Positions 32,601 through 43,492 of a DNA stretch of 45,590 nucleotides are shown one piece after another. Source of the stretch: Obelidium mucronatum (lineage: Eukaryota > Chytridiomycota > Chytridiomycetes > Chytridiales > Chytriomycetaceae); the NCBI GenBank assembly GCA_025765595.1, contig JAIVFH010000223.1:1-45590 (forward strand). The letters are read 5' to 3'. Both the position numbers and the translations under genes were made by a program. Every line of letters starts with the position of its first letter. Position 1 is the stretch's first letter. The notes beneath the pieces were generated by a model. The model saw nothing but the letters and a program-made list of their open reading frames with translations. It did not search any database and was not told the origin of the DNA.

Positions 32601-34723
32601 CTGAATTCGCGATTTTGATGGGGATTTTCTGACAGCAGTATTAATCGCAGCTTCAAGATCCGTTCGCCTCTCTGTGAATTCTTGGCGTTTCAGCAAAAAT
32701 AACAGAGACTTTTTGTTGTAATCCTGTGACTTTGAGATGTCGTACAATGTGGTGTCATTGATTTCTAAACAAAGAAAGGTTCAGATTTGCTTTCCCGCCA
32801 TCGTTCACAACAAAAAAGCGTACCTGTATCTAAGCCTACCTTCCGAATTCAGTCCATACAGTTCAAATCCAATTTGCTGTTTTCCTTCCAGCCTAAACTT
32901 TTTGAAAATCTCTTCTCGGATTGTGCCGCCATTCGCACATTTCGAAACATCAATCGATCTTGATTCGCCAACTAACGAGTGAACTCGAATGCACTAAAAA
33001 GAGAATTGCATGGGGCAATTAAGTTAAGAGCCGTATTTGAGCACCAACGGAAACTAGCCGCAACCTTCTCAAGCACAAAGGTGGTCAAGTCCTCCATTCC
33101 AGCATTAGACGATCGTCGAACGGAAATCTTGACGCTCTTGATTTGCCCTTCCACACTTGGACTGGGCGAGATCAAACAGTGAATCGTCATCCAACACAGC
33201 CAGCATGCTCCACATCGGCCCGCCCATCATTTATGACTCTCGATAGCTGGAATCTTCGGATAAGCCGTGTATCAGAAGGTGTTTCAAATTGCTCGTAAAT
33301 TGCTGCTCGAATTGACTTTCCGTCGCCACAAAAACTAGTATTGATTTCCTTGAAATCGCTTGAAGCTCCATTCCCAAAGATTCGAATCCAAGTTTTATAT
33401 GTTAGTTGTCAGTGTTATATGCTTTTGAGTCATGTCGATGGATTGTGATATTTTGAACAGGTCTGTGTCACTTAAAGGTTGGCCTGGTCGTGGTGGGGGT
33501 TTTCGGTTACTTAATTGAACTAGTAGAAAAAGGCACTTCAGACATTACTGGAATCATAGGAGCCTGCAGCATCTTTGGCGGAATAGAGTGCAATTTTGGG
33601 ATATATTCGGGGAGATAACTGAAACTTTTCGTAACCGAGAATTGTAGATCGCACAGCGGATCCATCCGTAGCATTCGAAATATCAATCATTGTAGTCAAG
33701 TTTGCCCTGATTCCTTCCAATCAGATACACTTTGACGCACTGTAATTGAGACGGAGATTGTGTGAGTTCAGTAGTTCGTAGTTTGTAGAATATCGTCAGA
33801 CCTTTTCCCAAATCTTTGAGGCAGCCGGATTCATTACGTTCGCGAAAACAGATCTCTCTGACATTGATATCCAATACATCAGAACCCGCCACAGAAGGAG
33901 GATAGCTCCTTTGTGGGCGCCAGTGCACTTGATGCGTCCAGCGTCCTGGGAGCCCGATTAATCACGAGTTTTCCGACATCAATAGAGTTTCGTAAATCAT
34001 TGATGGAGTCTTGCTGTGTCTTTGTTGGTTGAGGGTATTGTTGTTGCTGTTGTTGTTGAGTTGATTGATTAGGTTGAGTAACTTTCGGAGTTCGCTGATC
34101 GCCCTGCGGCCCCTGTCTCGCCAGAACAGCCGCTTTCCGCTAGATCGTCGTTGTCTGTTGGATGGTTTGTTGATTGATTGTGATTGACTGTCAACTTGAA
34201 TCACCAACACAAAGACCACTTACGCCACTTTAGATTGTGCACGCAGTCAGCGACGAGACTCAGCTGGCCCTCGCTCAGATTCATGCGGCGGAACAGCTCC
34301 TTCAGCACGGCGGGCGACGCCGTCAGCAGGTCAGCGCCGGACTTGATGCCGGCGCGCGCCAGGTCTTTCGGCGCCAGCGGCGGCAGCGGCGTCGGCGTCT
34401 GCTTCGCGCGCGGCAGCGGCAGGTCGCCGCCGATGTTGAACACCGAGTCGAGCAGCGCCAGGTCGCGCGCAGACAGCGGCGTCGCGGCGCCCGACTGCGG
34501 CGGCCGGCGGCGGCGGCGGCTGCGCGAGCATCGGCAGCACCGTGTCGTTGAGCCACGCGAGCACCGCCGCCTTGGCCCACTGCTGCACAAGCGGCCCCGC
34601 GTCGCGCGGGAGCGGGAGCGGCACCGCCGGTCTGCCGCCGCCGCTCGCCGACGTGTTGATGCGCAGCGCAAACAGCGGGCCCTTGGGCCCAGTCGTGTCC
34701 ACAAACCGCTCCTTTTCACTCAT
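29631..34723 (-). CDS. MAPKKK of the Ste11/Byr2/Bck1 type (SAM, Ras-association-like, kinase)
   Basis: A cytosolic Ser/Thr kinase expected to activate a MAPKK. The start is ATG 34723. Exon 1 (34723-34224) is very GC-rich and encodes a SAM-like domain (WAKAAVLAWLNDTVLP ... LKELFRRMNLSEGQL) split by a Pro-rich insert; one extra G near 34506 breaks its frame. Downstream exons encode at least three related ubiquitin-fold modules like Ras-association domains (~33735-33540, 33410-33210, 32990-32830). A long Ser/Pro-rich linker follows, then the kinase domain: GKGSFGSVFYG glycine loop, AVKQI lysine, IIHRDIKGANIL, SDFGIS and WMAPE. The last junctions are clear: introns 30491-30403 and 29861-29800. 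A frame change near 32488 and others at ~34110 and ~33722 make the exon plan between 34224 and 32490 approximate. It ends TGA 29631. Confidence 0.88.
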
Positions 34724-34883
34724 TGCTGCTGGTTGCTCTGTCGGTCAAGCACACACAAACGATGAAATTTTCAATTTCAATAAATCGGTTTCAGATCAAG
34801 TACCCCCCACACAGAGAGTCAAAAGCATCTTTATATTCTAATGCAGGAGAGCAGCATGTTTTTTTATGCAAAAAAAAAGCTAT

Positions 34884-37773
34884 TCACTGATTTGTACTGA
34901 AACTCTTTTTCGGTGACGCCGAATTAGACCCAGATACATCAGACTGAGAGCCGCCTCCAGTCAGTTTCCCCATAAAGTCCACCGAGAACCTTGTTCTTGT
35001 ACCACCAACACGCTTCTCCAAAGAGTTTTGCCGATTCAATGGGACTCGTGGAATCATTGATACATGCACACTTTGAACGGATCCCATTTCTGGGTGCAAG
35101 GAATGCCCACTTGTGTTGCCTCGTTCTACAAGCGCATCACCAAAACTATCCATACTTTTCATACTTTTCCCATCCTCCCAATTTTCATACTCGGGCTGAG
35201 ACTGTATATCCTTCACCTTGTCGAACCCTTTTGCTTGAATATAAGCCAACCCGTCGTCTGGGTTGACTTCATCCACAGGCGCACTTATAGAATCTTTCCT
35301 CTTATTCGACATAAACATTCCCAGAATGGATTTCAAGGGATTCATTGTAGATCCCCCCAAAGAAGCATTTGATCCCGCCGTGACGCTTCCTTTCTCGAGT
35401 GCCCCCGCTCCTCCTCCAACCGACGTTCCCGCGTTACTAGAACTACTTGCTGCTGTATTCCCTTTAACTGAATTCCACAAGCTGGACCTCCTCTCAGTCA
35501 GATTCCCAACAACATCACCACTCATACTCTCCCGACTCCCATTCACAGCAGCGCTGCTGCCCGCTTCAAAAAAGTCATCCCCGCTTTTACCAAGCCCTCG
35601 CAGCATATTTGTCCTCAAAGCAACACCAGGGCTTCCAGGACGGCTGTTTTGTGCGCTAATACTTGCACTGCTGGGACTGGTGGTACTCACTCCCAAATCC
35701 GGACTCACCGAATGAACACAAGAGACAGTAGTAATCTGTTGTATCGCTGCACTCCGCACAGCAAGAGCCATATCCGCGTAAATCATTGGACTCGGCGCTG
35801 TTGCTGTTGTTTGTGAATCTTGCTGCTGCTTGGACGATGACGGACTCGACTCGGACCCAACACTGCTCCTTCCACTACGCCTTTCTCCACCTCCACCAAC
35901 ACTACTCCTACCATTTGATACCCCTTCATAGTCATCTCCAAATCGAACAGCCGCTTTCGAGACCACCGCATGCGCTGTAGTAGTCATTCCACTCCCCTTT
36001 CCGCGGCATGGTCGATGATTGCACTGGAACGCCACTTGTACTTGCCCGTCGTGTAGACGACGTGGGCTTCCCCGCGCCTCCATTCGCATCAGCTACCACT
36101 CACTCTACTTCCTCGTAAAGACCCGTTAGGAGCAGCAGCCGCTCTAGCCAATTCGTGGCTATTGCTTAGTTTCTTGCACTCGGATAATAAACGTTCAGCA
36201 ACATAGACATTTGAAGACGTTGTTTTGTTTTTATCGCGCATCGCTTCTATTTCACGAGTTAATTGGAGACAGAGCTGGTAAAATTCTTCGGTTTCGCGAC
36301 GTAGATTTATAGCGTGCTGTCACTTCAGTGTTGTTGGGTGTGATTTGAGGGGACATTGATGAAGATGCCCGGGATGTCAGACCCCATTGCTGTTGCCAGC
36401 GAGATTTGTGGGGCTGGCTATTGTCGCTGGTCGTTTGGTTTGGTTGGGAGATGTTGCGGTGGGGGACGAAGAATACGAGAGTCGAGTAGATAGTGTAACG
36501 CCCTGAAAAGCCTTTACAGTTAATTCCAATGAATCAGTCCTCAAAGTCAACTAACCGATATTTTATCAATAAACCGTTTCATATGTGGTATTTGCTCCGT
36601 AATAAATGGGTTGAACTTGACGAAAAGAAAAATTAGGTAAATATCGCAATACTAGAAACAGGAAAACCGTACCTCAGCCAGATACTGTTCCTTTTGCCCA
36701 AATTCAGTCAGGTTCGCAAGACTTTGAATAATTTTGGCCAATAGGGTGAATGTCCTTGCGCGGTTCGTGTCGGGAAAATCGTCAATCAGTTTGAAAAGGT
36801 TTGGCTTGATTGAGAACCGCACACCGTTAGATCACACACACACACACATACACAAAAAAGAGAATTAACATACCGACAGAATGGCCGGACAAAAAAACCG
36901 AAGAAAAATGAAACCACTGATGGCTGAATATTTCACCGTGGAATTATCTCCCCACTTTGCCTGAATCAAGTTTTGAATCGCCATAAATATAGCTGCAAAA
37001 GACCTGGGTACCAAAAAAAAGTTGGGGCAATCAGAGAAAAAAAAACACACACACACACGATTATTTTTTTACAAGAAAAACAACACTCAACTGTGGACAT
37101 TTATCAGCACTTTCCAAAATGGCACCCCAAATCCCATGAACATACTCCAACAGCCGCCTTATATTCTTTTTTAGCGCATCTGGACTCTCAACCCTCAACG
37201 GATCAACTTCACAGCTCTCTTTACATTCATAAATTTTTTTGACATGTGTCCCTAAAGTTGAATGCAAATACTCCATCCCAATCGTGCTCATCAAAATATC
37301 CATCGCTTTCGTCCCCAACGAGTTCCCACGGAAAATAATATGCGGATCATTCGTCGCATTGATATCACTCTCAATAAAACTAGTGATCCCATCCACCTCC
37401 AATTTCTTTGAAATCAGTAACCGCACCACCGTCTTTGCAAACTGAGCTCTCATGGAGCTAGGAGCCACTTCCCCCAAAATATTCATTGCTTTGAAATGGG
37501 GCTCCGTGAGGAAATTCAGGAACGATGTGTATTCATGGCGGGGGAGGACTTGGTCTACATGGTATTTTATACTGATTCGGATGGATCCGCGGTGGTGGTT
37601 GGGATCTTGTTTCGAGTGTTTCACGGGATACCATTCTTCGGTTTTTTTGCCTCCTGATTTGAGAGAAGTCGAATGGTATTTCAATGTATCCGATATGCAT
37701 GGGTCGGCGGAGGCGATTTGCGTTTATGACTTGGATTTTAAGGCAATCTGCGTGTGGGCGGATTTCGCTGTTC

Positions 37774-37808
<35 letters not shown>

Positions 37809-39966
37809 GTTTCAAAAATGAACCCGCCCACAAAGAAACCCAAATAGAAAAACCTCTTACTCGAAATAAAACTCTTCGCCCCAAAATGGAGACTCCCCCT
37901 CCTTTGCTCTCGTTTTCGCAACCCTTAAATCACCAATCTGAATCATACAAAACGGAGTCGATCCCTTTTGGCCAAAGTCCTCCACAACCAAATCTTTGGC
38001 TTCAATGACATTCACTTCCATACTCCGTACAACTCGACATCCGTGATCTTTTTCGGCGAGGAATCGTGTTGCACTCCATTTCACTGCTGTATCCATGTAT
38101 GCGGGCGCATTTTCGGCAACAATATGCGTATAATCGGAGGTTTGATAGCCATAGCTCCTTTTCAGTCTCCGTTTCAAAAGAGAGTGTGATTAGTTCGTTT
38201 CCTGTCTGCAAGCTAAAGTGGATGATTTGAATGCAATTCTTGGTGCTGAAGAGAGAGTCATGAAGTTCGATTACTGAAGATTCGCGAAGGCTAATTGAGC
38301 TATGTGGCCGCTCCATCTATAAATTGAAGAAAAGTTGCCAAAAAATACCAAAAATTACAAAATTTACGACCACCGGGAAAAAAAAGCGAGGAAAAAAATA
38401 GAAAAAAAAAGAACCTGGTGAGGATCATAAAAGTCCAAAAATTTATCATATGTAAAGACGCAGTACTGCGGTGTCCACTCGTTGACAACATTCCCACGCT
38501 TTACAAACATGTATCCTAAACAGATGGCGTTTGAATGCTGGTCGGCATTCATTTGATGCCGATGAATTACTTCTTTCCTAATCTAATTTCAAAAAAAAAA
38601 AATGTTTGTGGTTGGGTTCTTCTTTTGATGGCGGTCCTTACGAGCTTATCAACAATCTCCTTTGAGTCCACTGAAATCTCGACTGACCCAGCATGGCCGA
38701 GTATTGCAGTCGTAGCATCATTCATGGCTTTTTGATGTATGCTATCAACGAATAAATAGTCGGTCATGACGCGAAGCGCAGCAACATTTCGTTCCTCCTC
38801 TTTGATCAGGATATCCTTGATATATAAAGCAGTGTGTAAGATACGATTGATTCTTTTAGTTAGGAAATAATTTTACCTCGGCAAGTTTGGGAAGTAGAAC
38901 TCCAAAGTACTCTGTTTGCGCTTCGTTGCAGAGCTCCTTGTACATTTTAACCGTCTCCTGAGCTTTCAACGTCCTTTCAACTGATGCATTTACTTTAAGC
39001 GAAAGCTAAAAGATGGGTTTCCCTCCCTGTTATTGACGTTGTAGAAAAGCGCTTGCTAACCTTTTCAAGATCTCGCTCCTTTGTACTAGTGTTGGATTGG
39101 GCTTTACTGAAGCTTGAAGAAAAATCTGATGTTTGAGCCTGTAAAAGTTCCATATCTTTCTTGGCCTGTGGTGTGGGAGTGGATGTAAGTCCGCACTTTC
39201 CTTCTTCAACCCTCAGATCTCCATCACCTTTTTAAGACAGTTGCAAACTTCCTTCAACAGCTTTTCGTATATTCTTGAACACTTTCTACATGCTATGGCA
39301 TCGATAAATCAATGAATACGCATGTTCGCAGTGGGTTTCAGAAAGGGAATCGAAAAAAAAGAAGAACCTCGCGTCGAACTGACTCCATTTCCTTGATGTA
39401 CGCGATAAAAGGGATCAACACATCTTGATTGATACATTTGGCTTTTTGGAGCTGATGAGTAAGTTGTTTGTTTTTAGGACAGGCGAGGCAATACCGTCGA
39501 AGAACTCACTTGTGCCGTGGCTGTCGCTTCATGCGTCTGCCACCATTTCATTGAATATCCGCCACACTGATCTAACAAAACTCCAACCTATCAGCATCAT
39601 CGAGATTTTTCAACAAGGATAACGCACGATTTCTGGACCATTGCTTTCGCAACTTCAGATGGCTGTGGCGCAGAGGATGAAGTTGTCTGCAACCCTATAT
39701 TCAAGGCACCCATCGGCCCTTTCCCACCACCAACGCCACTCCTTTGGAAGTTTCCTGTGATTTTGACTGACTCGCAGGGGAGGCGACAAGTCAGTTCTTT
39801 CATACCCAAGCGGTTGGAATCACCACAACAGCAAAAAAAACTCACGAAGCGATTTCGCATAGTCTATTTCGGCCGATTGCCTTTTCTTTATGAAAGCTGC
39901 TAGTTCTTTGCACTGTTTGATGCTCTCGTCCACATAGAGGAAAACTGATTGGTCAATCCCACTCAT
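34884..39966 (-). CDS. F-BAR, PH, C2 and RasGAP multidomain protein
   Basis: Expected to switch off Ras at curved membranes. Start ATG 39966. Exon 1 (to 39846) reads MSGIDQSVFLY...CKELAAFIKKRQSAEIDYAKSL, a typical FCH/F-BAR beginning, continued at ~39780 and ~39570 (WRIFNEMVADA). A PH-like domain follows at ~38540-38190 (NEWTPQYCVFTYDKF; LITLSFETETEKELWLSNL). Next comes C2 (~38070-37857, MEVNVIEAKDLVVEDFG), then RasGAP: the Arg-finger loop FRGNSLGTKAMD at ~37340, SGFIFLRFFCPAIL at ~36890, and TFTLLAKIIQSLANLTEFG at ~36740. The ~500-residue tail is Ser/Gly-rich. Single extra bases are needed near 39531, 38140, 36313, 36105 and 36010. About a dozen exons; borders in the F-BAR part are approximate. 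Confidence 0.87.
37777..37807 (+). repeat. Poly-A tract
   Basis: About 30 consecutive A residues within an intron of the RasGAP gene (poly-T in the transcript, consistent with an extended polypyrimidine tract near an acceptor). Confidence 0.9.
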
Positions 39967-40133
39967 TATTCCAGACAGGTGGTGGGGAAAAAAAATAATG
40001 GATTTTCAAGAAGTCCCCAGCTTACTGATGCGAAGTTAACTTAAAAAATCGATCGGTTTTAGGAAAGGCAAAACTTATATTGGATTGTATAATAAAACAA
40101 AACAAAAAATAATGAAAAGAAAACTAAAGGAGA

Positions 40134-42312
40134 TTATTCAATCTTGCTCTCCTCCGATATACGGGACTCGATAAACGGATCCGTTTTCACACTGACTTTT
40201 GGAGATAATATGTTTCCTGAAGTAATGACATCAATGGCCACCTCGGTTGGTGGTTGAGCGTCTGTGCTACTTGCTGACTGAAACAGGTTATTCAAACTGT
40301 GTTTTGATCCTTTAGCCGAGGCGGGCTGACTTTTAAATGCAGATGTCCGATTCGGCTGCACATCTTCGTAGACAATATCTTTACTCTTGACCAGGAACCC
40401 ATTGGAAGCGCGCCTTTTGGAACCATTGCCAAAGTTTCCGTTACTCGAAGCATGCGCAAGCGCAGGTGCAGGCTCTGTGCCAAACTCGTTCTGAATATCT
40501 TCCTTGTTTGCGAGGGGTGCTTCATGGGATTTGCGTGATGCAAGGGCGATTTGATATCGATTTATAGTGGCTGTCATGACCAGCTTTTTGTCGTCTGGGA
40601 AAGCATTGAATGCGACTTCTAGGTCTTCTCGAGACAGGACGTAAATGTCAGTGTTGCAGACTGCTCGTGCAGAGTATTCATGCTTGTGTCCCAACATGGT
40701 TTGGAATTCCCCTTTCATTTTAAGGAAATTTGTAAGTTTTTTTAAAAGTTGTGAAATCTTTGTACGGATGCTTGCTCTTACCGAAATGGGCCCCTTCAAT
40801 TAATGAAGCTGTCGGCCGTTGCAAATCTGTCGTCCAAAAGACATCAATTCTCCCTTGGGTAATGAAAAACATTTCCGTCCCGAGGTCCCCTTTGTGAATC
40901 ACGTATTCATTTGCAGTGAATAGATAGAGTTTCATGGATATAGCCACACTTCGTTTGAATCCAATTGAAGCTCCAGAGAAAATCGCAGCCTTGAAAAAAA
41001 AAAAAAAAAATTTGCCACCGAGTTAACAACAACGAACTACAATTCATTTTTCAACTTGTTTTTAACCTTTTCAATGATCGCGTGATTCAAACTCAAGGCG
41101 ACTTCACTCTTGAATGTACTCGGCATGTCCTCAAACAAGTTCTTGACATCAATCCCTTTGTTACGCTCCCACATGTAGTCATAGTACTCCAACACACGCT
41201 CTTGCATATCACTGTCCATGTCTCTGTCGTTCATGTATTGACGGATGGCGTCCATCTTTTGGTGGTATGCAACACGTCGGGAATCCATGTTGGACAGTTG
41301 TGATGCGATGGTTCCTATGTTTTTGGTTTAATTGATTCACCATATGTCAGAGTCATTTAAAAAAAGAATTGCGGCGGAGAACAAACCTGACACGTATCCG
41401 TAGAACAAGATCCCCAGTGTCATAGTCACCAAAGAAAACCCACGTTCTTGATCGTTCTTTGCAGTGATATCTCCGTACCCAGTTGTAGTCATGGTTGTCA
41501 CTGAAAAACAGATTGAGTGATATTCGTCTCAAAAAAAAAAAAAAAAAAAAAAAAAAAAAGCCACACTCACCAGTCCAATACAGCGACTGAACATAAATAC
41601 TCCATTCACTACAAGTCCACTGCCCATCCAACACCAGCGGCTTCACACTCACAACCGACGTACTATTCATAGACCCCGTCACCCACGAAGGCTCCAAACA
41701 ACTATCCGGTGTTCCATGAGGACACGCCAACGCAAACCACATGCACGCCACACAATGCTCCAACGTGACCAAATAGCAAAAAAACTTTAAAATCTGCACC
41801 CCAAAACTCGCGTGCAGCTTCAACTCTTGTTTCCGGAAATACACGACAATCTGAACAATCCGAATCATCTTGACTGTCCGCGTGAGTCCGAGAATGTAAA
41901 GCGCGTCGTCGGGGTTTTGGATCCAGCCCAACGCGATTAAATCGTAGGGCAGGTTCGCCAACACGTCGAACCGGAATTGTAGACTGTATAAATAATTGAT
42001 GGCCATTTCTTTTGGGAAAACGACCCATAACCCGTTCTGCAGATACGCGATATGGAATTTGATGTATATATCCACGAGGAACATGAAATCAATAAAGAAG
42101 GAAGCGACCCAAGAGATTGTGTCAAAGTGTTTGAAGGCGATCATGTAGGATATCAAGATGCAGTTCAACAGCGCCAAGAAAACGATCCACGAGTCCCATG
42201 CTTTAAGAAAGGGGCCCTCTGGAATCAGGTAAAACTTTGTGAGGCGATCAAACCAGTTTTCAGCGAGAGTCGTTGGGAGCAGTGCGCCACCGCCCTTTTC
42301 AGCTTTTCCCAT
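40134..42312 (-). CDS. Cyclic-nucleotide-gated K+-selective channel
   Basis: Five exons: 42312-41571, 41500-41387, 41314-41067, 40989-40782 and 40711-40134, all with clean GT-AG borders and a continuous frame. Six membrane segments are in exon 1 (for example WIVFLALLNCILISYMIAF and FFCYLVTLEHCVACMWF); S4 (LTRTVKMIRIV) has few charges. Exon 2 encodes the pore, with filter TTGYGD, so it should conduct K+. The C-linker in exon 3 (DSRRVAYHQKMDAIRQYM) leads to a cyclic-nucleotide-binding domain (LFTANEYVIHKGDLGTEMFFITQG, AVCNTDIYVLSREDLE). This HCN/CNG layout matches the channel reported from Blastocladiella zoospores, where cGMP from a rhodopsin-guanylyl cyclase opens a K+ channel (family knowledge). 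Whether this one works in light sensing is inference. It is free of frame breaks. Confidence 0.93.
41532..41559 (+). repeat. Poly-A tract
   Basis: About 28 consecutive A residues within intron 1 of the channel gene. Confidence 0.9.
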
Positions 42313-42451
42313 ATTCTTCTTGCAGTTAAAACGAGATGAGGTATTTTTAGATGGACGACGATGGCCGCGGTTGGTTTTATCGGAGAGAGGAAATCAAGAC
42401 GCGATGCAAATCTCCTTCTTGTTTTATTTTTTTTTATTGTTTATTTTTTGG
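42313..42451. promoter_or_regulatory. Bidirectional promoter region, CNG channel and DUF1764 gene
   Basis: 139 bp between two divergent start codons. The DUF1764-proximal half is T-rich (a run before the ATG at 42452). No TATA box or known operator is recognised. Confidence 0.45.
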
Positions 42452-43050
42452 ATGAGTGAAATCGATGACATCTTTGGCGGAAAGAAGCCAAAAGGACTCA
42501 AGCGGAAACCTGAAGAAGAAGACAATCCCGAAAAGAAGGAACAAACTAATAACAATGCAAAGGGAAGCAAAGTCATAAAAACAAAGCCTGCAGCAAAGAC
42601 GGCAACAACATCATCATCATCAACTTCAACCTCAACGTCAACCTCATCATCGTCACCGGAAAAGAAACTGAAATCATCATCAAAACCATCAACATCGTCA
42701 TCAAAGTCGCAAATCAGTAACGATGAAAAACCAAAGAAAGTAGAAACAGTTGATTTCCGATTCGTTGCACCAACAACACGACCGATTCCACCGAAAAAGA
42801 AACCAAACGGCGCAATGGATGGCGATGAAGATGACGGTTTCGCAAACAGCAGAGGCTCAAATTCAAGCACAAGTAAACTATTTTGTCTTTTGATGATTCT
42901 CGGCTTTGGAAACTGACCCATCCATAATAATTCTGTCTCCCAGAAACAACAGACGATGGTCTCAGAGTATTCTACAATACAGATCTGCAAATCGGTGCCG
43001 GAAACGGAGATACTCCAGACTGTCCCTTCAACTGCTGGTGTTGCTATTGA
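42452..43050 (+). CDS. DUF1764 family protein
   Basis: Two exons; intron 42873-42943 (phase 1). The protein is about 175 residues. It starts MSEIDDIFGGKKPKG, has a long Lys/Ser/Thr low-complexity middle that is probably disordered and nuclear, and ends with the DUF1764 signature GLRVFYNTDLQIG...GDTPDCPFNCWCC. The closing Cys-rich tail is the family hallmark and may bind metal. The function is unknown in all organisms as far as I know. It shares a 139-bp divergent promoter with the channel gene. The stop is TGA at 43048. Confidence 0.82.
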
Positions 43051-43492
43051 AATACACAAACTTGTCTAGAAACTTCCTCCTTTATTTAAAATAAATAAAT
43101 ACCTCAGAAAAGGGGTTGGGATTAAAAATTAAGCGAGTGTCCAAATGCTGTGGTTGGAGAAAAAAAACCAAACCGCGCATTTCCAAAGAGGAAACAAAGA
43201 GAGAAGAAAAAAAACAAGAGAGGGAGCATTCTAATTGCTTCAGATGGTATAGGGATATGTCAAAAAGAATAATGGGTAAGGATATAAGTTAAGGATATCA
43301 AGAGAAAAAAAAGGAGAAAAAAAAGATGAAGACTCTAGAGTGAGAGAACAAGAAGCAAACTCTTGGTTCCAATAAAAAAAAAGAACAGAGTAGAAAGGGA
43401 ATTAAGAAAAAGCAAACAATGGGTAGAGGGTAAGAATAGTTTCTACAAACGCGGGGATATATCAACAAATGTCCAGGTTATTAAAAAAGTTC
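43051..43492. other. Purine-rich intergenic region between convergent genes
   Basis: 442 bp between the stops of the DUF1764 gene and the zinc-finger gene. AATAAATAAATA at ~43090 is a likely polyadenylation signal for the former. The rest is an A/G-rich low-complexity stretch. No gene or RNA is recognised. Confidence 0.5.

Noticed and set aside
34201..34723. Several overlapping Arg/Ala-rich ORFs on both strands
   Set aside because: High GC removes stop codons in all frames. Only the frame with the SAM-like motifs fits the downstream kinase gene.
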